Source: Pelagibacteraceae bacterium
Lineage (GTDB): Bacteria; Pseudomonadota; Alphaproteobacteria; Pelagibacterales; Pelagibacteraceae
DNA length: 5,134 bases
NCBI GenBank assembly: GCA_002684895.1
Contig: NYVZ01000011.1
Location: 1-5,134, forward strand
Direction: 5' to 3'
Part shown: one piece after another, positions 1-5,059 of the stretch
Layout: every line of letters starts with the position of its first letter
How positions within the stretch are numbered: position 1 is the stretch's first letter
Notes under the pieces: model-generated
Seen by the model: the letters and a program-made list of their open reading frames with translations, nothing else
Databases searched by the model: none
What the model was told of the DNA's origin: nothing
Position numbers and translations under genes: made by a program

Positions 1-47
1 GTGGGTTAATAAAATGGTTTGGCTATCAGTACAGCGTAGTTAATTAG
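1..47 (+). CDS. Possible 3' end of an unidentified gene
   Basis: Reading from base 3, a plus-strand frame stays open and ends in TAG at 45-47, giving a C-terminus of the type KWFGYQYSVVN. The aromatic-rich ending is protein-like, and the gene would converge on mntR with an overlap of 8 bases. A second plus frame, from base 2, is also open and ends in TAA at 41-43, so the frame cannot be fixed from 47 bases. No family can be recognised. The minus strand shows no convincing start codon here. This is a weak call. Confidence 0.22.
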   Translation, partial: GLIKWFGYQYSVVN

Positions 48-456
48 AGTTATTAAATTTTTTCATTAAACTGAGAGTCTCAATACTAATATGATGCTCC
101 ATTCCTTCGGAGTCAATCTCAGCTATTTTATTTGGTACGCCAAGTTTAGTTAAAAATTTATAAAGTACCTCATGTCTTGCATTCGATTTTCTTGCCAGGC
201 TTTGGCCATTTTCGGTTAAAAAAATATTTTTATATTTTTCACTTTTAACCAGTTCCTCTTTTATTAATCTTTTTATATTTTTACAGACTGTAGCATTTGA
301 AACACCAAAATATTTGCAAAGATCTACATTTTTCACGCGACCCTTCTTGATATGAATTTCGTTTATAGCTTCTACGTAATCTTCAAAAAGTTCAATACTT
401 TTTCTATTTTTAGTAGCTTTAAAGTTTTCAGGCCTACTAGATCTAGTAATATTCAT
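40..456 (-). CDS. mntR: Manganese-responsive transcriptional regulator MntR (DtxR/MntR family)
   Basis: Mn(II)-sensing DNA-binding repressor, cytoplasmic and expected to act as a dimer. The 138-aa protein has a winged helix-turn-helix at about residues 38-82 and a short helical dimerisation domain, with no C-terminal SH3-like domain, as in the E. coli type of MntR. All metal ligands known from Bacillus MntR can be matched: Asp26 and Glu29 (motif EDYVEAI), His95 (ARHEVL), and Glu117, Glu120 and His121 (EGMEHH). The sequence aligns by eye with E. coli MntR over most of its length, including LGVS, FLT and AEGMEHH-like blocks. It is divergent from the mntX-like gene, and the intergenic inverted repeat at 511-528 is the likely operator for that gene and possibly for itself. 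The start chosen is the first Met, which is in the usual position for an N-terminal extension of this type. Confidence 0.93.
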   Translation of the reverse strand: MNITRSSRPENFKATKNRKSIELFEDYVEAINEIHIKKGRVKNVDLCKYFGVSNATVCKNIKRLIKEELVKSEKYKNIFLTENGQSLARKSNARHEVLYKFLTKLGVPNKIAEIDSEGMEHHISIETLSLMKKFNNSN

Positions 457-510
457 AATTTCACACCAGTATCACAAATTAACACTTGCAATTTAATGCA
501 CAAGTAATAA

Positions 511-528
511 GTTTAGCCAAGGCTAAAC
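511..528. promoter_or_regulatory. Perfect inverted repeat, candidate MntR operator
   Basis: GTTTAGCCAAGGCTAAAC is a perfect 8-bp inverted repeat with a 2-bp spacer. It lies in the 75-bp gap between divergent mntR and the mntX-like gene and ends 3 bases before the latter's ATG. The TAGCC/GGCTA core resembles the TAGC...GCTA palindromes bound by proteobacterial MntR. It also contains AAGG (519-522), the only Shine-Dalgarno-like sequence for the downstream gene. A possible -10 (TAATAA, 505-510) would put the transcription start inside the repeat, so bound MntR would block RNA polymerase. The repeat is seen directly; binding is inferred. Confidence 0.72.
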
Positions 529-531
529 ATT

Positions 532-777
532 ATGACAGAATTTAAAAAAGGCATATTTCAAATTTTAAAAGACCAAATGGTTGGAACAAGTATTGGAAGA
601 GCGGTAATCTATACGCTTGGGCATATTGTTATTGCCATGACTTGTAACAATTTAATTACAGGTGCATCTCTAGAGTTAGCTGCTCTAGATGCTTTAATTG
701 AGCCTCTAATTAACGGTGTATGGTATTTTGCTTTGGATAAAGCCTGGACAAAAAATTTTAAAACTAAATCAGTTTAA
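532..777 (+). CDS. mntX: DUF2061 small inner-membrane protein, probable Mn(II) importer MntX
   Basis: This 81-aa protein has two hydrophobic segments (about 23-43 and 46-66), a Lys-rich N-terminus and a basic tail. The pattern His31, Thr43-Gly44, ALIEP (54-58), Asn61, a WYF aromatic cluster and Trp72 matches the DUF2061 subtype found in marine Proteobacteria. MntX is known as a small inner-membrane manganese transporter of roseobacters, vibrios and some SAR11; I equate it with this DUF2061 subtype from memory. The context fits well: the gene is divergent from mntR and has a candidate MntR operator directly before its start. His31, Glu48, Asp53, Glu57 and Asn61 lie in or near the membrane and are candidate metal ligands. 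A protein this small presumably works as an oligomer. The DUF2061 assignment is firmer than the transport function, which rests on homology and context. Confidence 0.72.
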   Translation: MTEFKKGIFQILKDQMVGTSIGRAVIYTLGHIVIAMTCNNLITGASLELAALDALIEPLINGVWYFALDKAWTKNFKTKSV

Positions 778-807
778 AATTTTAACAAATCATTATAGTA
801 TTTACTA

Positions 808-1110
808 ATGTTTTCATTTTTTAATATTTTTAAAAAAAAAGATATCAAGAAAGAAGAAGAAGCTTTTGCTTTATTAAGAAAGGCAAGTGTAATTTCAAAA
901 AAAATTGCTGAAGAAAGTAACGACGCTAAACTCAAAGGGTTGGCATTTGAACTTAAGAGAAGTCACGATGATGCAATAAAAATTTTTCACGAAATTAATT
1001 ATGATATGAATAAGCTTGACCGTTACTATATCGATACAAAAAATTCATTATCTGGTAATTATAAAAAAGTAGAGAGTATTTTAAATAATTTTAAGAATAG
1101 AATTGCGTAA
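808..1110 (+). CDS. Hypothetical protein, charged and helical, downstream of mntX
   Basis: I do not recognise this 100-aa protein. It begins with an aromatic, amphipathic segment (MFSFFNIF) followed by a Lys-rich stretch. The rest is rich in Lys, Glu, Asp and Ile with regular hydrophobic spacing, so it is probably almost all alpha-helical and perhaps a coiled coil or helical hairpin. There is no signal peptide, no clear transmembrane segment, no Cys pair and no catalytic motif. It follows the mntX-like gene by 30 bases on the same strand, so co-transcription under the same operator is likely. A TATAGT sequence at 793-798 could give a separate, nearly leaderless transcript, and no Shine-Dalgarno is visible. 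It ends 20 bases before the convergent DUF4149 gene, with no recognisable terminator between them. A manganese role is only guilt by association. Confidence 0.72.
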   Translation: MFSFFNIFKKKDIKKEEEAFALLRKASVISKKIAEESNDAKLKGLAFELKRSHDDAIKIFHEINYDMNKLDRYYIDTKNSLSGNYKKVESILNNFKNRIA

Positions 1111-1130
1111 AACGCTTAAACAAAAGCTGC

Positions 1131-1520
1131 TTATACTAATATAATACCAAGAGCAATAAGTTGTAAAAAGTTAATAATTACAGAAATAAAATGAGCAATT
1201 TTAAAAGCTCTCTCATTTTTTTGGTCTTTATATTTATTAATTTTTGGCATTAAAAAAACTAAATTTAAAAGAAATAATAAAGCTGTACCTAAAATTAAAT
1301 AGAAGTCTAAATTAAAAGTTTTATAAAAAATATAAAAAATAGAGATTGTTCCAAGTATAATTAAATTTACTAGATAATAGTAGGGGAAAATTGCACGAAC
1401 AAATAGACCTGCATTCTCAGGTGACAAAACTTTAAAAATCATCGGAGCTAAGACAAAGGAGAAAAATAACATAATACCAAGTGTTAAGGATACCAAGTTC
1501 ATAATAATCTGCTCACTCAT
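1131..1520 (-). CDS. DUF4149 (TMEM205-like) four-helix inner-membrane protein
   Basis: This 129-aa integral membrane protein has four predicted helices at about residues 6-28, 46-66, 72-92 and 108-128. The first helix ends in FVLAPMIF, followed by an acidic-to-AG loop and FVRAIFPYYY; the last helix begins with a His (HFISVIINF). These are the features of DUF4149, the bacterial counterpart of TMEM205. The biochemical function of the bacterial proteins is not known to me. It is the last gene of a leftward group after selO and the 32-codon ORF. Its ATG overlaps the TGA of that ORF, and the G-run at 1527-1532 lies 6 bases before the start as a strong ribosome binding site. This supports both the start choice and translational coupling. 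Confidence 0.83.
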   Translation of the reverse strand: MSEQIIMNLVSLTLGIMLFFSFVLAPMIFKVLSPENAGLFVRAIFPYYYLVNLIILGTISIFYIFYKTFNLDFYLILGTALLFLLNLVFLMPKINKYKDQKNERAFKIAHFISVIINFLQLIALGIILV

Positions 1521-1615
1521 TTTTTACCCCCCTTTTTCTTCTTGTTGGCTTGATTAATTTTATTAATAAATTTGGTAAGTTTTTTTCTTGTAGTATTAAT
1601 TTTTTTTATATTCAT
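1517..1615 (-). CDS. Unannotated 32-aa lysine-rich micro-ORF between selO and the DUF4149 gene
   Basis: An ATG at 1615-1613 opens a 32-codon frame ending in TGA at 1519-1517. It encodes 12 Lys and 1 Arg with no acidic residue, and ends in NKKKKGGKK. It starts 21 bases after the selO stop and overlaps the next gene's start as ATGA, which is the classic geometry of translationally coupled genes. Its own ribosome binding site is weak or absent. The final Lys-Gly-Gly codons are formed by the purine-rich Shine-Dalgarno tract of the DUF4149 gene, so part of the composition may be a side effect of that signal in an A-rich genome. It may be a true basic microprotein, a coupling leader peptide, or a chance frame. 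I know no family for it. Confidence 0.42.
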   Translation of the reverse strand: MNIKKINTTRKKLTKFINKINQANKKKKGGKK

Positions 1616-1636
1616 TATTTTGTTTTAAAATTTAAA

Positions 1637-3091
1637 TTAAGTTCCGCAATATGTTTTATAGATACGGTCTGTCGCAGGTGCAGGCTTTGTAAATTCTTCA
1701 AAATTGGTATTTTCAACATAAGGTTTTTTTACAACCTCACATAAAGATAAAAATTTTGACATATCACCATTATCCGCTGCTAATAGTGCCTCCTCTACTT
1801 TATGGTTTCTTGGTATAAATACAGGATTATGTTCCATCATTAATTGATAAGCTTTTTCACTATTTTGATTTTTTGATATACGTTTTTTCCATTCAGCTTC
1901 CCAAATAATAAAATCAGGATCATTAAGTAATTTTTCATTTGGAAACTTTCCATTAATTAAATATCTGAATGTATTGTTATAATCGGCTTGATTTTTATGC
2001 ATAATTTTAAATAAATCACTCATCATTCTTTTATCTTGATCTTCATCTGAAATCATTCCAAGCTTATTCTTCATCATTAAATGATATTGATCAGCAAACA
2101 AACCCTCATATTCTTTAATTAGTTCATTAGCAATTTGTTCGGCTTTATTTTCATTTTGATCTAGGAGAGGAAAAAGACTCTCTATAAATCTTGCTAAATT
2201 CCACTGTCCAATAATAGGCTGACTACCATATGCGTAACGACCATAATGATCTATAGAACTAAATACCGTTTTAGTGTCATAATGATCCATAAATGCACAT
2301 GGTCCATAATCAATGCTTTCACCTGAAATTGACATATTATCTGTATTCATAACTCCATGAACAAATGAAACACGCATCCAATTTACAATAAGTTTTACTT
2401 GTCTTTTCATAACAGCTCTAAATAATGCAGCTGCTTTATTTTGTGCTTGAATTAATTCAGGATAATGTCTCTCAATAGCATAATCGACTAAAGTTTTAAG
2501 TGTAGCAATATCCTGTTTTGCTGCAACAAATTGAAATGTCCCCACTCTTAAATGTGAGGAAGCAATACGTGTTAAGATAGCACCTTTAAGTTTTGTTTCC
2601 CTAATAACTTCCTCCCCTGTCTCTACAACCGCTAAACTTCTTGTTGTTGGTATATTTAAGAAATGGATAGCTTCACTAATAATGTATTCTCTTAGCATTG
2701 GTCCTAAAGCTGCACGACCATCACCACTTCTAGAGTAAGGCGTTTTCCCAGAACCTTTTAATTGGATATCCCATCTTTGTTTATTTGAGTCCAAGTGTTC
2801 TCCTAACAAAACTGCCCGACCATCGCCTAACATTACAAAATGACCAAATTGATGACCACAATATGCTTGCGCAAGAGGAGAAGACCCTTCAATGAGCTTA
2901 TTTCCAGAAAATATCTCAGCGTTTTGTTCATCTGAAATTTTTGAAAGATCCAGCCCTAATGACTTAGCTAATATTTTGTTAAGAATAACTAATTTTGGTT
3001 TTTTTACTGCGATGGGTGATAATTTTGTTGCCATAATTTCTGGTAAATCGGCATAAGTGTTATCAAAATTAAATCCTAAATTTTTTATCAT
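1637..3091 (-). CDS. selO: Protein adenylyltransferase SelO (YdiU/UPF0061 pseudokinase)
   Basis: SelO transfers AMP from ATP to Ser/Thr/Tyr residues of target proteins, using a kinase fold that binds ATP in flipped orientation; the family is linked to redox and oxidative-stress responses. The protein is 484 aa, close to E. coli YdiU at 478, so it looks full length. Residues matching the Pseudomonas enzyme are all present, shifted by one: Lys112 (IQLKGSG), Glu135 (LREY), Arg175 (LTRIASS), Arg182 (LRVG), Asp251-Asn252 (NTDNMS) and Asp261 (DYGPCAF). The N-terminal YCGHQFGHF block (78-85) is also typical. The C-terminus ends YCGT, the Cys version of the site that is selenocysteine in animal SelO. 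An AAAGAAA sequence just upstream supports the start. It heads a leftward group with the micro-ORF and the DUF4149 gene, and shares a 40-bp divergent gap with the SLT lipoprotein. Confidence 0.96.
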   Translation of the reverse strand: MIKNLGFNFDNTYADLPEIMATKLSPIAVKKPKLVILNKILAKSLGLDLSKISDEQNAEIFSGNKLIEGSSPLAQAYCGHQFGHFVMLGDGRAVLLGEHLDSNKQRWDIQLKGSGKTPYSRSGDGRAALGPMLREYIISEAIHFLNIPTTRSLAVVETGEEVIRETKLKGAILTRIASSHLRVGTFQFVAAKQDIATLKTLVDYAIERHYPELIQAQNKAAALFRAVMKRQVKLIVNWMRVSFVHGVMNTDNMSISGESIDYGPCAFMDHYDTKTVFSSIDHYGRYAYGSQPIIGQWNLARFIESLFPLLDQNENKAEQIANELIKEYEGLFADQYHLMMKNKLGMISDEDQDKRMMSDLFKIMHKNQADYNNTFRYLINGKFPNEKLLNDPDFIIWEAEWKKRISKNQNSEKAYQLMMEHNPVFIPRNHKVEEALLAADNGDMSKFLSLCEVVKKPYVENTNFEEFTKPAPATDRIYKTYCGT

Positions 3092-3095
3092 TTTC

Positions 3096-3123
3096 TTTAC
3101 TGATTAAATTAGTGTTTTATTAT
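3096..3123 (+). promoter_or_regulatory. Candidate sigma70-type promoter for the lipoprotein-nuclease pair
   Basis: TTTACT (3096-3101) and TATTAT (3118-3123) are separated by 16 bases in the 40-bp gap between divergent selO and the SLT gene. The predicted transcription start falls at about 3130-3131, practically at the ATG at 3132, and no Shine-Dalgarno is seen. This would make the lipoprotein message leaderless or nearly so. In such an AT-rich gap a chance match is possible. Confidence 0.38.
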
Positions 3124-3131
3124 AGCATTTA

Positions 3132-3719
3132 ATGATTCAGTTAAAAAAATATTTTTTACTTATTTTGTTCTTTTTTATTTTTGCTTGTAGTTCAGTTCCA
3201 AAAAATACTGTAAATGCTTGCGCTATATTTAATGAAAAATACCTTTGGTACAAGTTTGCCAAGTCTTCCCAAAAAAAATGGGGAGTGCCAATCGAGCTAC
3301 AAATGGCAATTATTAAAAAAGAAAGTGGATACGACTGGCTGGCAAGGCCTGAAAGAACCAAGTTGTTTAAAGTTATTCCTTGGAAAAGAAAATCTAGCTC
3401 GCTAGGTTACTCCCAAGCTATTGAGAATACTTGGGAAATTTACAAAAAAAGTACTGGTAAAAAATACGTCACACGAGTTTTGTTTAAAGACGCTTCTGAT
3501 TTTGTAGGCTGGTATGTAGATCAAACTTATAAAAAAATGAAAGTATCTAAAAATAATTATTTTAAGCAATACTTGTATTATTATAATGGTTGGACTAATC
3601 AAACGAGACCTGAGTCAATTTCTTATGCAAAAACAGTTGCAAAAACTGCAAAAAAATATCGTATGCAAATTCAAAAATGCCAATCAAAATTAAACAAAAA
3701 AAAGTACATCGTTTTTTAA
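3132..3719 (+). CDS. Lipoprotein with SLT-like lytic transglycosylase domain
   Basis: This is a probable murein-cleaving enzyme of the lysozyme-like/SLT superfamily, anchored to a membrane on the periplasmic side. Residues 1-19 form a lipoprotein signal: Lys5-Lys6, a hydrophobic core, and lipobox IFAC with Cys19 as the lipidation site. The catalytic region is recognised by KKESGYDW, with Glu64 as the presumed acid, followed by the RPERTKLF...IPWKR block, GYSQA (92-96), a TWEIY motif, and the DFVGWYVD and YYYNGWTN segments. This order is typical of a proteobacterial SLT-domain family that differs from MltC/Slt70 in the insert after the catalytic Glu. The 195-aa length is normal for a single-domain member. 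Its stop codon directly abuts the start of the nuclease gene, so the two are probably co-translated. Substrate specificity is inferred from the fold only. Confidence 0.85.
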   Translation: MIQLKKYFLLILFFFIFACSSVPKNTVNACAIFNEKYLWYKFAKSSQKKWGVPIELQMAIIKKESGYDWLARPERTKLFKVIPWKRKSSSLGYSQAIENTWEIYKKSTGKKYVTRVLFKDASDFVGWYVDQTYKKMKVSKNNYFKQYLYYYNGWTNQTRPESISYAKTVAKTAKKYRMQIQKCQSKLNKKKYIVF

Positions 3720-4163
3720 ATGAAATATTTTTTATTATTTTTGTTTTTACCTTCTTTGCTTTTCGCTCAAAATATTAAAATTGTCGATGGTGATACAATA
3801 CACATTTCAAAAATTAAATACCGTTTTCATGGCATAGATGCACCAGAAATGTCTCAAATTTGCAAAGTCAATAATAAAAATATTAAATGTGGGTTGTTAT
3901 CAAAAAAGAAATTAGTTGAAAAAATTGGTAATAAAAAAGTAAGTTGTCTAAAGGAGACTATTGATCGCTACAAAAGAGTAGTAGCTGAATGTTTTGTTAA
4001 TAACGAAAGTTTATCTAAGTATCTTGTTAAAAATGGTTACGCTTTTGCTTATCGCAAATATTCTAAGAAATTTGTAGAAGAAGAAAATTATGCAAAAGAA
4101 AATAAATTAGGATTATGGTCAATGGATTTTCAATATCCGTGGGATTATAGAAGAAATAAATAA
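3720..4163 (+). CDS. Secreted thermonuclease-like (SNase) endonuclease
   Basis: Calcium-dependent nuclease of the staphylococcal nuclease fold, expected to cut DNA and RNA outside the cytoplasm. Residues 1-16 are a signal peptide (MKYF, Leu/Phe core, cleavage after LLFA). The catalytic set is complete: Asp25 in VDGDT, Arg35 with Asp40 and Glu43 in YRFHGIDAPE, and Arg86 in DRYKR, matching Asp21, Arg35, Asp40, Glu43 and Arg87 of the S. aureus enzyme. Later motifs also fit, including LVKNGYAFAYRKY, the acidic AKENKLGLW helix and a final WDYR. Four Cys (48, 57, 76, 91) could form periplasmic disulfides. The mature size of about 131 aa is normal. The ATG follows the TAA of the lipoprotein gene with no gap or Shine-Dalgarno, so translation probably depends on the upstream gene. 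A role in nucleic-acid scavenging is inference. Confidence 0.93.
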   Translation: MKYFLLFLFLPSLLFAQNIKIVDGDTIHISKIKYRFHGIDAPEMSQICKVNNKNIKCGLLSKKKLVEKIGNKKVSCLKETIDRYKRVVAECFVNNESLSKYLVKNGYAFAYRKYSKKFVEEENYAKENKLGLWSMDFQYPWDYRRNK

Positions 4164-4230
4164 TCCACATTTTCCACAGACCAACATTAGAATCAACCAC
4201 ACGGAGATACCTTTTCTAATAAAGTTAAAT

Positions 4231-4236
4231 TATATT
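4231..4236 (+). promoter_or_regulatory. Candidate -10 box of the small RNA
   Basis: TATATT lies 7-8 bases before the point where base composition changes sharply and the first hairpin starts (4245). A transcription start at 4243-4244 would fit. No good -35 is seen at 16-18 bp spacing (TACCTT is the nearest). The 80 bases between the nuclease stop and this point hold nothing else that I can identify apart from two DnaA-box-like 9-mers. Confidence 0.4.
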
Positions 4237-4242
4237 GTATTT

Positions 4243-4428
4243 AACTGAGGGCGTAAGTTCTCAGCACTCATCAAGAAGTAGGCTTAGGCTAATTGCTTGG
4301 TGGTGAAAGTAGAGGGAAGGTAGCACTTCGACACCTCTAAGTACGCTGTGGGAGTAGTGCTTAAATCACATGGCAACTAAAGCTCCGCGTTAACTGTTCC
4401 TCGGAATAGTTAGTAGCGGGGTTTTTTT
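4243..4428 (+). ncRNA. Structured small RNA of unassigned family
   Basis: The stretch is about 47% G+C by my count, in clear contrast to its AT-rich neighbours, and has no credible ORF. It can be drawn as consecutive local hairpins: 4245-4264 (CTGAGG/TCTCAG); 4265-4305 (CAC-bulge-CATCAAG with CTTGGTGGTG, 10 pairs around a 20-nt loop); 4310-4339 (TAGAGG/CCTCTA plus inner GAAG/CTTC with a GACA bulge); 4339-4362 (AAGTAC/GTGCTT); then an A-rich single-stranded linker and the terminator. A -10-like box precedes it and an intrinsic terminator closes it, so it looks like an independent transcription unit of about 185 nt. The length is in the range of 6S RNA, and a weaker long-hairpin fold can be drawn, but 6S signatures are not evident. 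It lacks the hallmarks of SRP RNA, RNase P RNA and both halves of split tmRNA. The downstream gene is on the opposite strand, so a riboswitch is unlikely. Confidence 0.68.
4379..4428 (+). terminator. Rho-independent terminator of the small RNA
   Basis: CTCCGC (4383-4388) pairs with GCGGGG (4416-4421). Two G-U pairs continue the stem into TAACTGTTC (4391-4399) paired with GAATAGTTA (4404-4412) around a CTCG loop, so the helix has about 17 pairs with one bulged A. AAAG before the stem can pair with the first bases of the T7 run at 4422-4428. The T tract is only on the plus-strand side, which fixes the direction of transcription. The last two T bases belong to the stop codon of the convergent SRAP gene. 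Confidence 0.88.
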
Positions 4429-5059
4429 ATGCAGGATCTAAAAGCCCAATAAAATTATTAGATGGATTATTTACATCTCTTCCGACTTCGTAAAATACTA
4501 ACTCTGGGTTTTGGTGACTATTTAAAAATGCTATAGGATCTTTTGAGCTCAAATAGTTTTCAATTTCCACCTCTCTCAGTATTACCGGCATACGATGATG
4601 AATATCTAAAATTGTACCTTTTGCTTCGGTCGTGATTACCGAAAATTCAAGATTAGTATTTTTTTGATATAGAGCTGAAAAAAAAAGGATTTCATTTTGC
4701 TCATGTTTTATAAAGTAAGGAAATTTTTTTCCTTCATCATTTTTTCTCCATTCATAATAACCATCCGCGGGCACAACGCACCTTTGTTTTGCAATTAAAC
4801 CACTGAATGTTCTTTTCTCCATCAATGTTTCCAATCTTGCGTTATTAAGTGGTCTAAAATCACTCATTTTTTCGGACCATTTTGGAATAAGACCCCAGTG
4901 ATAATTGGTCATCATCAAAATATCACCGTCCTTTTTGATTATTGGGAGTAATTGAGTTGGGTATGCATTATAATTATCTGAATCTTCAACACCCTCATTG
5001 ATATTTATGATTTTTTTGGTTTTTTTTACCACTTTAGAAATTGCATATCGACCACACAT
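4427..5059 (-). CDS. yedK: SRAP-family abasic-site crosslinking protein (YedK/HMCES-like)
   Basis: SOS-response-associated peptidase family protein. Members bind single-stranded DNA and form a thiazolidine crosslink between an N-terminal Cys and an abasic site, shielding it from breakage. The frame begins Met-Met-Cys-Gly-Arg-Tyr. I choose the second ATG (5059-5057) because Cys must become residue 1 after Met removal, and AAAGA then has better spacing; the first ATG is at 5062. In this numbering the active residues are Cys2, Asn73 (in NNARLET), Glu103 (PADGYYEW) and His155 (IHHRMPVIL), matching YedK Cys2, Asn75, Glu105 and His160. The WGLIPKW motif (about 55-61) is also conserved. At 210 aa it is of normal length. 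It is a single gene, convergent with the small RNA, with its stop codon inside the RNA's T tract. No LexA-like box was evident upstream. Confidence 0.95.
   Translation of the reverse strand: MCGRYAISKVVKKTKKIININEGVEDSDNYNAYPTQLLPIIKKDGDILMMTNYHWGLIPKWSEKMSDFRPLNNARLETLMEKRTFSGLIAKQRCVVPADGYYEWRKNDEGKKFPYFIKHEQNEILFFSALYQKNTNLEFSVITTEAKGTILDIHHRMPVILREVEIENYLSSKDPIAFLNSHQNPELVFYEVGRDVNNPSNNFIGLLDPA

Noticed and set aside
774..785. TTAAAATTTTAA palindrome after mntX as a terminator
   Set aside because: It contains no G or C, has no following T tract as a hairpin tail, and such A/T dyads are expected by chance here.
1111..1130. Bidirectional terminator between the 100-aa gene and the DUF4149 gene
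   Set aside because: Only a 4-bp GCTT/AAGC dyad without T tracts is present.
1550..1744. 64-codon plus-strand frame
   Set aside because: It is antisense to the selO 3' end and the micro-ORF, has odd Phe/Cys/Arg-rich composition, and resembles no known protein.
3137..3361. 74-codon minus-strand frame
   Set aside because: It lies entirely antisense to the SLT lipoprotein, whose signal peptide and catalytic motifs identify the true frame.
3214..3405. 63-codon plus-strand frame
   Set aside because: It is an out-of-frame shadow inside the SLT lipoprotein gene, with no independent start signal.
3402..3602. 66-codon minus-strand frame
   Set aside because: It is antisense to the SLT gene; its hydrophobic look comes from reading AAA/AAT-rich codons in reverse.
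4243..4428. tmRNA (split, alphaproteobacterial type)
   Set aside because: There is no T-arm GGTTCGA-type sequence with CCA end and no tag reading frame ending in an ALAA-like motif; the only in-frame stop context reads GLG-stop.
4243..4428. RNase P RNA or SRP RNA
   Set aside because: The GAGGAAAGTCCGGGC and ACAGAAA hallmarks of RNase P RNA and the GGAAGGAAGCAGC-type SRP Alu/S-domain motif are absent.
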